A stretch of 64,000 nt of DNA from Pycnopodia helianthoides (GCA_032158295.1 CM063252.1:16145952-16209951); one strand, 5' to 3'; shown: positions 49,133-61,004, counted from the first letter of the stretch. Notes: a model not told the origin generated them from the sequence alone. Translations and numbers: made by a program.

Positions 49133-49262
49133 AGACGAGCAGAGTATACTGTTCGAAAACGTCGGGACCACTGCGGCTCTTTTCAGAGCCAGCACTCCTC
49201 CCAAAAGAGATGTACACAATGCATGTAGGAATAAGAACGGTTGTACCCGCAAGTTCTACATC
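49133..49262 (-). repeat. dispersed repeat G, copy 2 (inverted)
   Basis: GAAGACGAGCAGAGTATACTG, TTCGAAAACGTCGGGACC, GGCTCTTTTCAGAGCC and GTTGTACCCGCAAGTT in the order expected for the complement of 30165-30280. Confidence 0.75.
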
Positions 49263-50668
49263 TACGCTGGTACTCAGCAAAGTCCACTTCTTGATGTAAA
49301 AGCTGAAATGAAGACTAGGTGTGCGTGAAAAGAGGTGGAAAGTTGTGCTTGGCAAATAAGTGCAAGTAAAAAGCAAAAACTAGTTAGAGCTAATGGGTGT
49401 AGACGTGACCTAAAGTTTACCAGTTATACATAGTTACTTCTTGTTTTGCCACACCTTGCAAAGCTCAAAACAGCACTTACAAGATTACACATGCTAGTAT
49501 TTTAAACATCGATGCACAATACATCTTATTGAAGATTAAACTTCAATCAATATTTTTATTTTATTTTTTCACTCTGGGCATAATCCCTTTTTTTTTTTAT
49601 TACTTTGAACAAGTGAGACATCCCCCTCGGGTGGTATCGATCTTGAATGTATCCCGATCGTCTGTCTGCGCACGTGTACACGTACAACCTGAAAGCTTAT
49701 CCGCAAATATCAAAGTTTGTACGTGTACACTACACCCACAGATTGCATTTTCTAAATTAGACTTTTGAATAACGATTATTATGTGGTGATGCCACGGAGT
49801 AACCTCAACCATCCCCCCCCCACCCCATCAAAATCCAAGCTCATGTTTTGTTTGATTTTGTTGGACTGAGGTCTATTCAGCTAGTATTATGAATGCTTAA
49901 GATGGGGTCAGGCATACCAGGGTTGTCAGAGTTCAGCAGTTTGGGTATTGATTTACAATATGGTGCTGGATTTTGATTAGAGTGAGGAAGGATCACAGTA
50001 AATCGGGTAGTTTGGGTTTTGAATCAATATTTTGCGAGCTACCGTTATCATGGAGAAGAAATCTGTAAAAACACGTTGATTATCTTCGATGTGCAGTGTA
50101 CACAACTCGATCAGACTGAGGCCGAGTGGGAAAGAGACTGGTCCCTTGTTTCTTATTTGCAAATGCTCACTAGGGTTACACAGGGAGCAGGACCGAGACG
50201 TCAGCAGCATGTGCTGCTACCCAAACGAGAGAGAAGTCGCTGTAATTGTTGGAAAAGAAACTCAAACTGGTTTTCAATTCTTTAATTCAAAAGTCTGGCG
50301 AGGAATTGATTCTAGACACGGTCGGCGGCGTTTGAAGACAATGACGTGCAACCGTGCTAATCGGCTGGATCTGCTGGTACAGATGTGTTTAGACAACCCT
50401 ATGAGAGGTTGTTTTCGTTTGACAGATAACTTCCCAAAAAACTAAGTATGAGGGTGATCCAGTCAGCGCCGGGGAAAATAAAAACCATCGCGTCAGTTTA
50501 CGGGAGTTACATGTATGTTTCTCAAACTGAACAAGAAACGTGTGGCGTACAGAACGGATTAACAGCTTTAATTAGGATTGAGGTCATTTCTTCTCGTTAA
50601 CTAATTGCCTGCTTTGTTTTAATTACTTCCTGATGCTTTCCTACTTTCTCAGTCTTGTTGATATGCGT
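49263..50668 (+). other. intron, nothing recognised
   Basis: The 118-codon frame at 50089-50445 overlaps another frame of 88 codons and has no recognised domain. It is somewhat less AT-rich than its surroundings. Confidence 0.45.
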
Positions 50669-50697
50669 GGGGGGGGAGGGGGGAGGGGGGGAGGGGA
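50669..50697 (+). repeat. G-run tract with quadruplex potential
   Basis: Four or more runs of at least four G separated by single A, which meets the usual quadruplex pattern. Confidence 0.85.
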
Positions 50698-51216
50698 AAC
50701 TATCTCTATCCAAGTCTTCACTAGACCGCCCCACAGGCCACAAAGCTCGACTTTAAAATAAAACCATCAGGAGAGGGGTTTAGCTGAGTGTGTGCGCTCT
50801 ACTTATCATTCCATTTGCACACTGACGTATGTTGCAATTACTGGTGAATGCCAGTACAGGCAGCTTCGAGAGTCCCCCATGGTTGTGGCGTGTTTTCATA
50901 GCCTGCCGTTTATGTGAACTGGAGCATGGGATATCTGCTATAAACAGGGCCTGGCGGGCATTGCTCCACAGTGGTGTGTCGTTACAATTCTATGGTTATA
51001 AGTGGTTATCTTTAATTCATTAGCCTGTTTTTTATTGAGGCAAAAGGAGTCGACGTACATGGACACATCACCTGTAATATCAATTAACACTGGCTGAAAA
51101 ACTGTGGTCTTTTGTTGTGCTGCCCTCAAGGTGGTGGCTTGCGTTCTCCTGTCGACCTTGCCCTTGCGAGAGAGAGAGAGAGTTTTGCCAAAGGGTTGAT
51201 TTCACCAAGCTCTTTC

Positions 51217-51415
51217 AGCGTTCTCGCTTACCAGTGGGTGGTACACTGGCCTAATGCTAGTTAAAACACCAGAGGACCAGTCAAAGTTATCTCCAATCCC
51301 AGTGGTCCGGCTGGCTAGTTCAGTGTTGGTTAAAGCATTGCAGTTTAATAAGAAATATCGGACTACTGAAAAAGCTAACGGGAGTAGTGATAATGAGAAG
51401 CTACAGGGGGGAAAA
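51217..51415 (+). repeat. family H element
   Basis: AGCGTTCTCGCTTACCAGTGG, CTGGCCTAATGCTAGTTAAAA and CCGGCTGGCTAGTTCAGTGTT match the other copies. The right part fades near GAGAAGCTACAGGG. Confidence 0.75.
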
Positions 51416-51531
51416 CCCTGGCTTTCCAGGTTGACGTGGCGTCTCATTATTGACTCAGTGGCTCATTTATCCTAAAAGACCTATCTTTCTGGCCCTTTGA
51501 ATCTTTGATGAAGTTGTGCCCTATCTTGGAA

Positions 51532-51643
51532 TCCAAGGCCTGGTACTTCACGGAAGTGATGGGGGGCATTTGCCTCTGGGTCAAGGGTCATTGCCTGTTG
51601 TGAGTAGGAAACTGTCTTGCGCTAACGAGAAGTTTCAGGCCTG
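51532..51643 (+). repeat. family D element, degraded
   Basis: AAGGCCTGGTACTTCACGGAAG at the left and GAAGTTTCAGGCCTGAGG at the right, with TTTGCCTCTGGGTCAAGGG between. Central sequence is largely lost. Confidence 0.55.
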
Positions 51644-52673
51644 AGGTGCCCTAGAGAAGAGGGATTTTGAGGACGGGGATCAAATTTTCATGTCTCGACT
51701 GTTTGATGTTTACAAGCATTTCAATTATTTGTTCCCTAACAACAAACCGTTGGACAACAAACACTATCACAGTACTATTACATGTAATTATCATTAAAAC
51801 ACCAAATCTATATGTGCGGAGAAAACAAATCTCATTATGGGTTTGTTTTTTCAAATAATGGTGATAGTAAGTCTTGAAACGGGAACTCTGCGTGGTTGGT
51901 TTTCTTTGATTGATTTTAAAAGAGTTCATGATTGAAAAGAATTGGTTTTTCAATGATCACCGAGTTGGACACAACCCAAATCAATCCACGCTTTCTCCCA
52001 AATGTATACCGCACATTGTGAATAATGTGTGGCTTTACTTCATGCTTGTATCGCTTGTCCTGCCGATTGGAACTTGTGTGTTTGTGTGTATCTGGGTCAT
52101 TGACACTTATCAATACGGGATGTTGTTTTACCCTTGACCAACTTGAAACGGCCTTGGCACAAATGTCAATAAATGCAGTAAATGGAGCACAGAGCAAGGG
52201 GTCTGATTAGGTACGACAGCGTATGTAGGTAGCTCTACTGGGGGTGGGGGGGGGGGGAGGGCTTGGGAGCAAGAAACCCACCTCCTGACAGTGATGTTTG
52301 GATCGGAGTTGGATGGGTTCCAACTTGTGACATCGTTATGGTTCATTCAACTGGTGCCAAACGGGCCACTTAATCTCTTTTCCAAAGACCGAGCTTTACA
52401 ATTGAAAAAAGAAAAAGAAAAAAGGGTGTAATCGCGGTCATCAAAGCAATAAGTGTTTACTTCACAAAAGAGTTTGTGTCAACTGTCAATCGGAGAGTTG
52501 GTATTATGTTGGAATACCTGTTTTTCCCAGCTTATGATCTGTTTGTTTAGAAGTAGTTTTTTCCTTTCTTTTTGTTTAATTTCTGTTGTTGATTATGAGG
52601 CGCTGTGTAATTTGTGGAGGGCCATACAAATGCCTTGTATTATTTGTTGTTAATAATGTGATTACAATACATG

Positions 52674-52839
52674 CAGGCCTGGAATTAAACGGAGGCCATG
52701 GCCTCTGTTGCCCCTGGTCTTGGCCTTGGTGCCCCTTCAAAAGTTTCCCATAGACTTCAAGGTTTTCCACTGAAAGTGAAAGTGCCCCTTTGCAAAATGA
52801 AAATGGCCTTGCCCTTTCAAAAATGAAATGCCAGGCCTG
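52674..52839 (+). repeat. family D element
   Basis: Starts CAGGCCTGGAATTAAACGG, contains CTTGGCCTTGGTGCCCCTTC and TTGCAAAATGAAAATGGCC, ends AAATGCCAGGCCTG. Well preserved. Confidence 0.9.
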
Positions 52840-54480
52840 TGCAATGTCCTATGGTTGGATTATGCAATCACCATTTGCTGTACGTACACAGTCACTCCAG
52901 CTTACACCAGTGGGATCTGGTAAATCGAGCTCATGTTGGCTGCAACAAAGTACACATTACCCCAGAACCAACGCCTTGTTTGACGCACAAACAGGGGAAG
53001 GGAAGCAACGCATGCAAAGCCCTGCCCAATAATTCCCTCTTTACAATACCCCATGATTGCATCATGCATTTGTACACCTCCCACGTCCCTTCCCTTACCT
53101 GCCGAAACACCTGCTGAGGGGCTTTCATGCAACGTCGGAGCCAGCGGAATGCGTTTGGCAGTTGACCAAGATATCAGAAAAATATGATCAACGTCATGAC
53201 CCAGGGGGGGGAAATGGAGGAATTTTGTAAAGGGAGCCCCTTGTGATTGGAAATTGATTTGGTTACAAGCGGGTCTACAAATTGGATGGTATAGTTTAGT
53301 GAACGGAGGTGAAGTGTCACGGAATGGATGGATCACCGTTGCAAACCGAGTTGGCACATCATTTTGTTAGGTATGGGGGAAATGTACAAAAGTTCCCTTT
53401 GCATGAAATTTCCCGTTGGAAATGTCCCAATTTCTGAATCACTATGAAAGAGCTTGTAATTTGTAGGGCGCAAGAAGAAATCGAAATGCCAGAGTTTGGT
53501 ATTGCAGGCGTGAACAGACCTTGCAGCTAGGCAAAAGCACTCACTTCCAGAAATGAGAATTACATACGTACACCTTTAGAGAGAAAATCTGGAGGAATGT
53601 TTTTTGTGGAGGGGCATCGAGGCCAAGACAAGGGCAACTGAGACTATGATCTATGTGGCCAGAGGCCGGGCCTTTTAGAGTATCATTTGCATTGTGTACT
53701 TGTGTGTTATCTTGATTTGCTCAATGTAGTCATGTGATGTGAACTTAATGAGGAAGGATCTGCGGTTTGTCGGCTTTTGTTTGTTAATTAGTTTCCATGA
53801 TGTTTGTTTTCTAAAGCCACCTTAATGAGGAAAACTGATTATGCAACAAACTGTAAGTGCTGCGCAGATGTGAGAATCCTCTGGCACCCTTCTCGCGTCG
53901 GGTAGCGGGGGTGGGATTTGTCGCCGTTGCGAGCAGGGTCTCTGACTGACTGACACGACTGCAGCTGGTGCCAGTGCAAAGTCTGAAGTTAACCGCTTCC
54001 AGAAGAGAGATTGCTTGTAAATCTGCATCAGCTGTCCCAACTTTGAATGTCATTCGCCCAGATTCGAAAATTGCCCACATCCTCCTGGTCAAGGTCATCC
54101 CATCCCTCCAAGGCCAAACGAGAAAACCTGGCAGTGTGTGGGGGGTTTCCCACCCCCCCTCTCATTTTCTCCCTCTGTTTTGGTGGTTCTCTCCTTTTGA
54201 ATAAGTTACGGATATCTGCTTGTCTTGATCGAATCAACCTTCAATTAAAGAGCAACCCACCGGGGAACGTCCACTTTCCTGAGGGGTTGAGAGGCACTCA
54301 GGGTCTTAGTCATGATGACGAGGCGGGGGGGGGGGGGGATCCACGTCCCCAGATATATCCACAAACGTTTGTTCCCTCTCTGATCACACGTTTCCCCTTC
54401 CCGAGCCCCTTGTGGCTGCCGGACAATGTGTATTGTATTTAAAGAAGCCGTGATCAAGCAGTTCTCGGATATACTTGCTG
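52840..54480 (+). other. intron; longest unexplained frame in the window
   Basis: A minus-strand frame of 151 codons (52902-53357) overlaps several alternatives and shows no recognised domain or plausible splice context. A G-run is at 54326-54338. Confidence 0.45.
53579..53673 (-). repeat. family D fragment
   Basis: GAGGGGCATCGAGGCCAAGAC, GGGCAACTGAG and GGCCAGAGGCCGGGCC follow the complement of family D. The CAGGCCTG ends are gone. Confidence 0.5.
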
Positions 54481-54542
54481 ATCAGCTGATGCTCAAGGCA
54501 GAGGTTATTTTGTTTTTTTCTTTCTCTCTCTTGAACCCAAAT

Positions 54543-54550
54543 TATATAAA
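54543..54550 (+). promoter_or_regulatory. TATA-like box before candidate exon 1c
   Basis: TATATAAA lies 34 bases upstream of ATG 54584, followed by an A-run. If functional, initiation near 54570-54580 would leave a very short leader. TATA-like strings are common in AT-rich introns, so this counts only together with the open reading frame and donor that follow. Confidence 0.22.
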
Positions 54551-54583
54551 AAAAAAAAACAACAAGTTTCCGTTGTCTTTGTG

Positions 54584-54739
54584 ATGAAGCGAGGCAACAC
54601 GGAACGGTTTGGCGTCCGCTGCTTTGTTGACTCTGGACAAAGATTTGGTTGGGCACACTGTGGATTTAAGAAGTTACTTAAAGCCGAGGCGTATCGAAGC
54701 GACATGTACAAGATCTCTGGTGGCAAAAAGTTGAAAGTG
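54584..54739 (+). CDS. possible third alternative first exon of sestrin
   Basis: From ATG 54584 a frame of 52 codons runs to a good donor (GTG|GTGAGT) in phase 0, matching the phase of the next sestrin exon at 55038 only 298 bases away. The frame is open back to a TGA at 54479-54481. The predicted peptide is basic and mixed in composition, without repeats, and carries two Cys (residues 13 and 26) in RCF and HCG; I do not recognise it. As an internal exon from an AG at 54565-54566 it would be 173 nt and would break the sestrin frame, so only use as a first exon makes sense. It would give a sestrin lacking GPSxFI. Donor, phase and TATA-like box are seen; function is inference and chance is a real alternative. 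Confidence 0.25.
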
Positions 54740-54776
54740 GTGAGTTCCCGCTGATGACAACGGATGATTGGTGTAA

Positions 54777-54936
54777 CAGGCCTGGATTTTCGTCTTGGAG
54801 AGGGCAAGGCCATTTTTCATTTTGCAGAGGGCACTTCCATTGGAGAACCTTAAAATCTATGGGGCGCTTCTTGAAGGAGCACCAAGGCCTAGAGCGGGCA
54901 ACGCAGGCCGTGGCCTCCGTTTAATTCCAGGCCTGG
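54777..54936 (-). repeat. family D element
   Basis: Starts CAGGCCTGGATTTTCGTC and ends TTTAATTCCAGGCCTG. It lies between candidate exon 1c and the sestrin microexon. Confidence 0.88.
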
Positions 54937-55037
54937 TGTCATTTAGGTTGAGTGTACGCGAGCGGACACGAGTCATGTATGATTGAAGTAACCGTTAATT
55001 TGTTTTTTCTCTCTCTGTTTTCTTTCTCATTTTGCAG

Positions 55038-55070
55038 TTTGCTGCGGCACAGAATGGACGAGATGAAAAG
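55038..55070 (+). CDS. SESN: sestrin microexon 3 (11 codons)
   Basis: This 33-nt exon encodes FAAAQNGRDEK between TTTGCAG and GTGAGA, phase 0 on both sides. It fills the short variable linker between GPSxFI and the first helix of the oxidoreductase domain, the position of VVQANTVDER in human SESN3. The pyrimidine-rich acceptor (TTTTTTCTCTCTCTGTTTTCTTTCTCATTTTGCAG, read piecewise from about 55003) is strong, as expected for a microexon. The exon is too short to have been found without its neighbours; splice sites, phase and placement together make the call good but not certain. Confidence 0.78.
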
Positions 55071-56995
55071 GTGAGAACATGACATTCATTGAGTTGATGC
55101 ATTCAGTAATTACAGTGTATGATCTCGTAATAATGAGACCACAGACTCGGAGGGTTGGGCTCACTTAAAAATGTAAAACTGTTTAATTTCCTGTTGGGGG
55201 GGGGGCAAGGCTGTTTTTAAGTAAAACCGAATAACAAATGAAACAAAGGCCATCATTAGCAAAATACAAAATTACAGGTGGCTACTGTCTGCTTATGGCC
55301 TATCAAGTTGCATGTTTAGATATGTTGAGCGTGTAAACGGGTACGAGGAATCCGACTCCCCCTAAAAAAGGCGCGAGCGAGATTGGTCATGTGATGACGT
55401 CAGGTGATTGGTTCAGTATGAGGACGGAGCGTTTATTCAAGGCGCTCGTAGTTACCCCAAGGATGAAAGAAAATGATTCTGTGTTGGTTTTATAGCCCAA
55501 CCCTGAAGGATGGGGGGGGATTAAGCAATGTCAGATCAATTGATAAGCAATCATTCTCTTGACAATTTTTGACCTGTAGGGGAAGGGGGCGGGCTAAGGG
55601 GGGGTTGTTAGTCCCCGGGACTTGAACAAACATTGTACACACAGTAAAATCAAATAAGATAAGCACTAAATAAGTTGCCGATTTGATGGTGTTTTTTTTT
55701 TTTAAACCCTAACAAAAACAAGTATGAGACTGCAACTTTGAAACCACCTTTAACGTGCAACCTTGTGAAACATCGTCTGAAATCCCACTAGAGCTTACAA
55801 CACACAAACTGAGTCATACCGCATCAAAAAAGGGACCCCGCGTTGTTTATTTTTTTAAATGAAGCTTGTCAGTGGTTTAAGTTTTTTTTATCTTAAAACC
55901 TACAGACCAACGTTCAAGTTGATCACAATACAGTGTTCCACCAAATATGATGAGTAATTGACATTGAGGCGTACTTCGGAAAGTAGAAGATAACAAAAGC
56001 GCCAGACATTTGGTGTCAAAGGTCGCGTACTTTTGCCTGGAAGTCAGGGGGGGTGGGGAGTAATTAACCCAAGCTGCCAACTCCAAAAGTCAAATAAGAA
56101 TTAGGTTACTAGGAGAGCCTACAGTTGTACAAGCAACCACGGGTCTTAAATTGTGACAATCCGAAATGTCAAATCAATGAACATTTTGCAGTTATTGTAT
56201 ACCCCAGAGGACTTTGCTGGATGGGATCGGGTTTGATTACAAACCCAAAAAATAAAGCACTCTCGAGCCGCTCTAAGTACAGTAAATTTCTCACCCTTCC
56301 TGTTATAGTGCAGGAAAGCTGAGGCTTTTGAAATGTCAGGTTTTTTTGTTGTTGGTTTTTTTTTTTTTTATATGGGAAGCTTTCAGCCAAATTGATGTAG
56401 CCGCGTGTTCCTGCTAAAAATAGCTGAAATTCCGAGCACCGCTTCCTATTAAAATTCTCCCGAAACACTTGGCGATCGGCAAGTTTTGTTAAAAGGAGGC
56501 AGCGCAATGTACATGGAACATGTTTTCGGAAACTGTCGGTGTTAAAATGTTGTCAAACATTTACAATGACGATGTTCGGTATCGGGGGGAGGCGATATGG
56601 TGTTATGTTTTTTTTTAAATGTGATTTTAAAGTGCTTCTACAAAACGATGCCAATGTGGGAAAATTGTAAAATTTATAACGGAACAATAAAACCTTTTTT
56701 TAAGACTAAAAAAATAATCGGGCTTCGATTGGGAGGGCACGTATAGCAGCAGATACCCGCGTATCCGATTTGACTTTTTGTTACAAGGACACTCGTATGA
56801 ACAACTGAGAAATAAAGAGTAACCTTCGTGTAGATCTTGTGTCTGACAAAACTCAAGTACGTTTGATTCTTCTTTGATGAGGCTTTTTGGAAAAAATTGA
56901 TTTACAAATAATTTTTGGAGGAAAGACTTCAACCAGTCGTGTTCAATCTATTGTCCATAATGGGGACAGTAACAAAACATGCGAACCCCCTGATT
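55071..56995 (+). other. intron, nothing recognised
   Basis: G-runs near 55196 and 55515, T-runs near 55690 and 56357. No exon or repeat family seen. Confidence 0.5.
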
Positions 56996-57075
56996 GTGGC
57001 TGTGCGTAATGCCACAATGGCCACTGCTTCCAGTCCCCTGGTCTTGGCCTACACTAAAGTGCCCCTTGTTACTGT
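56996..57075 (+). repeat. family D fragment
   Basis: Contains AATGGCCACTGCTTCCAGTCCCC (read in part), TGGTCTTGGCCTACACT and GTGCCCCTTGTTA, the middle of family D. Both ends are missing. Confidence 0.4.
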
Positions 57076-57390
57076 TGACAAAAATTTGAATACATTTTAT
57101 TAGTGTCCATTGTTACTATTCAGGGTTTGTAACATACTTATTCCTCTCTACAAAATGAAAACGGTCCGTAAAAAAAAAAAAAAAAAAAAAAACAGCGGGC
57201 GGGAAACACATCTTTCTTAAATGCTTCATCACAATATTTTTTTTTTCATAATCTTTAAGAATGTCCGCTCAATTTTGAAAATTGTGGAGAATAACACGTA
57301 CTAAGTTGTACATTCGGCCGGCTGTTTCCCTTCAAATAAAACTCAATAAAAGAGAAAATCAAGTTGACAAGTTCTTTTTCTGATTTGTTT

Positions 57391-57516
<126 letters not shown>

Positions 57517-57517
57517 G

Positions 57518-57688
57518 GCCAAAGAGTTATTCATCGATGTCTTCCTGCAGAGTAACCGATTAGACCATTTGACGACGGTGATGGGGTTGCACCCCAGTTA
57601 TCTAGAGGCATTCCTACGCACGCAAGACTTTCTGCTGCGCGGGGACGGAGCGTTACCGTATGACTACAGGCACTTCATCGCAATAATG
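57518..57688 (+). CDS. SESN: sestrin exon 4 (start of oxidoreductase-like domain)
   Basis: This 171-nt exon encodes 57 residues, phase 0 at both ends, from AG at 57516-57517 to ATG|GTGGGT. It contains [19 protein letters not shown], then [23 protein letters not shown]: a near residue-for-residue match to vertebrate sestrins (RLDNITLVM, YLESFL, DGPLPLHYRHYIGIM). It begins the SESN-A AhpD-like helical domain and ends just before the active-site HQCSY of the next exon, as in vertebrates. Unusually, its acceptor is fused to a pure CT dinucleotide array covering 57393-57515. Confidence 0.96.
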
Positions 57689-57853
57689 GTGGGTGCCGCA
57701 AACCAAACTATTTATTTCTCCTGAGTGGTTGTGTCGTTGTCTTCAATCCATGCTTTGAAATCAAAATAATGTAATTTTGTTTTTTAAAATCGTACTTCAA
57801 TGTTTGTTAACTTCCCTTACGCCCCAACTTAAAAGAAAACTCAATAGATGAAC

Positions 57854-58020
57854 CGGCCTGGAATTACACAGAGGCCAACAGAGGCCATGGCCTCGGTTGC
57901 CCCTGGTCTTGGCCTTGGTGCCCCTTCAAAAGTTGCCAACAGGCTGTAAGATTTTCCAATGGAAGTGCCCCTGAGAATGAAAACTGGCCTTGCCCTCTCA
58001 AAGATGAAATTCCAGGCGTG
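57854..58020 (+). repeat. family D element
   Basis: Starts CGGCCTGGAATTACACAG, contains CTTGGCCTTGGTGCCCCTTC, ends GAAATTCCAGGCGTG. It lies 166 bases after the sestrin exon at 57518-57688. Confidence 0.88.
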
Positions 58021-58089
58021 AATGAACATCGTGGCTTGTCAGAATTGAATCTTTTTCAAACAAGTACTGAGTAGAATGGTCCTGTCAAG

Positions 58090-58158
58090 ACCCAACCCTT
58101 CCCCTTCCCCCTTTCCCCCTTTCCCCTTTCCCCTTCCCCCCTTCCCCTTCCTTTCCCT
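58090..58158. repeat. C-rich CCCCTTT minisatellite-like tract
   Basis: Runs of CCCCTTCCCC and CCCTTTCCCC alternate for about 68 bases; the complementary strand has many G runs. Confidence 0.85.
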
Positions 58159-58798
58159 GGTACAAGTATTTTTTCAATACAGAAGTCCTTGTGTATAAAA
58201 GAATCAACATTTTCAACATGAACTCTCCCCATTGCACTTCTGGGTCCGTACTGCTGTGAAAATGTTCACAAGTATTCAGTACAGACAGATGGGAAAATAA
58301 TCCATCCCTGTGTGTGCGTTTAGCCGTTTTTGACAATACGTGACAGATGACTATGTCAAAAAAAATCAAAAAAATCTCAGACATGCGGATGGCTGACTAC
58401 GAAGTGTTGACTGTAGAGTGTAAATCTCTGTCGCTTTACACGATGTACGTGGATCTCTAGTGTTGGAGGGGGGGCGTTTGTGTGTAAAGCCACCCCCCCC
58501 CATGAATGGTCCGGCTCGTCTCCTCATCGCTTGGTCAGACACCGTGAGAACGGCGAATCCAAAAAACGCAGGCGAGGTTTTCGGTTGAGTTGGAAAATTT
58601 CTTTTTATGCACGGAATTGTAAATTGTGCACAGCACCCCGGCTGACAGATAATTTGATATCATGTTCGTGGCAATTCAAGTTACTTTATAGAATTTATAG
58701 ACCTGGGGGGGGGGGGAGGTAGTCCTGTTTAAATCATCGACTGTAGATATGAAGATGATTATCTTGACAGCGAGTATTCAAATGCCTTTCTTGTTTTC

Positions 58799-59192
58799 TT
58801 AAAGGCAGGATATATACTTTTTGGTAATTGTCAAAGACTGGTACATGTATCCTCACTTGGTGTATCCCTACAAAAACATGAAATAACAAACATGTGAACA
58901 TTTTGGCTCAATTGGTCATTGAAAATGCAAGGAAATAGTGAAAGAAAAGAAAAACACCCTTGTTGCGTACAATTGTGTGCTTTCAAATGCCTGAGAAAGG
59001 CTTCATGCATAAGGCCTTTCTCAGATTGAAATATTTGAGTGAGTAATTACCTTTTTTCTCAAAAACTACATTACTTCAGAGGGAATCGTTTCTCACAATG
59101 TTTTATGTTAACAACAGCTCTGAGGTGCTCCTTACTAAGTTTTGATGGTAATGTATTTCTTGAGTGATTACCCAAAGTATCCGCTGCCTTTA
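58799..59192 (+). mobile_element. family B TTAA MITE, copy 4
   Basis: TTAA both sides. The interior matches copy 3 (TGGTGTATCCCTACAAAAAC, GCTCAATTGGTCATTGAAAA). The central hairpin has a different sequence: GAGAAAGGC...GCCTTTCTC near 58991-59020. Confidence 0.85.
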
Positions 59193-59995
59193 AGGGAAAG
59201 AAAGCAGCAATTCAAGTTGGAATTTTCAGAGGCTGGCCATTGTTAAATAATTCACAGAGCCCTATGAAAACCCCCTTCCCCTGAATTTTGAACGATTCAG
59301 AACTGTACAGGGGAGCTGATCATGCTTGTTGCTGGGTGTTGGGATCTCAAACCAGAATCTGAACGGTGGTGTGATGAGGGAAGAGCTAACGGATGGTGAT
59401 GGGTTTGATGGGTTTGGATCAGGCCCAAGCTAAACTGCCCAAGGGGAGGCCAAGCTGATAATGTCGAATGATACATGTAGAAGGTTGAATCCCTGGCAAT
59501 CATGCAGCTGTATCTACTTGCCTAAATAGCAATCCCACTGACCTTTATGTATTATATCTGGTATTCTGGGGCAATAAAATAGCAAACAACCCCTGTGGTA
59601 GAGAGGGAGTGCGGAGAAAGGGCTGGAAACCCCTAATGCCATCGGTGAATTCCTCACCTGCCCTGGCAAGAATTCTCATCATCAGGAAGTTAGGATAGAT
59701 ATATGAGGCCAGGAGGGCTAGGTTGGAAGGGAGGGGGGGGGGGCTGGATGGACTAGAGATTGCGCTCTTATTGATCGGTTGGCTTCCTGTGCTCTTATCG
59801 TGTCGGTTTGATAAAGGGGAAATTAAAACTCTCCGGTTCGTTATAACCCTCTGGTTTTTCAAGATCATGTTTAAGTTATTGAAAGTTTTCCATCACGATG
59901 AACGCTGATGATTTCTAAAGTAAGCTGACCAATTTGTAAGGTCTGTCTGAATTACTGGTACATTCCGATGGTAATTTCAGTTCCTGAAAAAACAT

Positions 59996-60300
59996 TGAAT
60001 TGAATTGAATTGTTTTATTCATCAGGTATAAAAAATACATGAAATTTAAATTCCAATTGTACAGCAACAGACAAAATATTAAAATGTAAAAAAAAAAAAA
60101 AGTACAAGATATACAAACATACCAAAGAAAACAATAACATTTATAAAAAACATTAAAACATAAAAGAGTAGTGTGGACCCCCCCCCCAAAAAAAAAAACA
60201 GTTAGAAGACAGTACACAGGGCTGGATGCATTGTACAATAGCTATCTAATAAAATCACAGTTAAAATTATGGATGGCAATAGGTAAAAATGAATTCTTAA
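59996..60300 (-). repeat. possible LINE 3' end with AATTC microsatellite tail
   Basis: TTGAATTGAATTGAATTG followed by TTTTATTCATCAGG reads, on the minus strand, as a body with AATAAA-type sequence ending in CAATT repeats, as in some RTE/L2-type insertions. No protein domain is visible. Confidence 0.35.
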
Positions 60301-60323
60301 ACCTGTTTGTCTTTATTTAGCCT

Positions 60324-60644
60324 TGTGCACAAAATAACAAACCTGTGAAAATTTGGGCTCAATTGGTCATCGAAGATGCAAAAAAAAATAATGAGAAAAA
60401 GCACCCTTGTTGCATACAATTGTTTGCTTTTAAATTCCTTTGAAAGGCTTCATGCTTGAAGCCTTTCTCATATTCAAATATTTTGGCGAGAAATTACCTC
60501 TTTCTCAAAAACTACATTACTTCAGAGGGAATCGTTTCTTACAGTGTTTTATACTATCAGCAGCACTCCAGTGCTCCGTTACTAAGTAAGTTTTGATGGT
60601 AGTGTATTTGTTGAGTAATTACCAAAAGAATTCACTGCCTTTAA
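60324..60644 (+). mobile_element. family B TTAA MITE, copy 5, left-truncated
   Basis: Begins inside the element at GTGCACAAAATAACAAACC and ends CACTGCCTTTAA. The central hairpin GAAAGGCTTCATGCTTGAAG...CTTTCTC resembles that of 58799. The left terminus is missing next to a LINE-tail-like repeat. Confidence 0.8.
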
Positions 60645-61004
60645 AAATGACAAGGCTGTGTTGTTTAAAGTGTTGAGTCTAGACTCGGTTCAGCCCACGA
60701 AATAGAATATATGTGGTGTGGTTGCATTGGGAAACCTAAGATTCCTCTTTTGGTGTTTGAAGAAAAGGATTGGGTGTCACCGACAGATTGACACCGCAGG
60801 TTTAAATCACTGAAGAGATGGATTTGAGCAAGGAAAAAAAAAAAAACCTACCAGCAATGTTGAGAACAGGTGAACAAAAATGATTGGGGGAAAAAAAAAA
60901 CTACCAGCATGGTCGACACAATGTGCACTGTACCAGCATGTTATCGTTTATTGCAATGTTAAAGAGGGCGCTCCAAGGTGAAAAGGAGTTTGGTAATCCA
61001 CTCA

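Noticed and set aside
50089..50445. 118-codon plus-strand frame in the large intron
   Set aside because: No similarity recognised, a second long frame overlaps it, and no compatible splice sites join it to sestrin.
52902..53357. 151-codon minus-strand frame, the longest in the window
   Set aside because: No recognisable domain, overlaps several other frames, no splice or promoter context; length is within chance for this much DNA.
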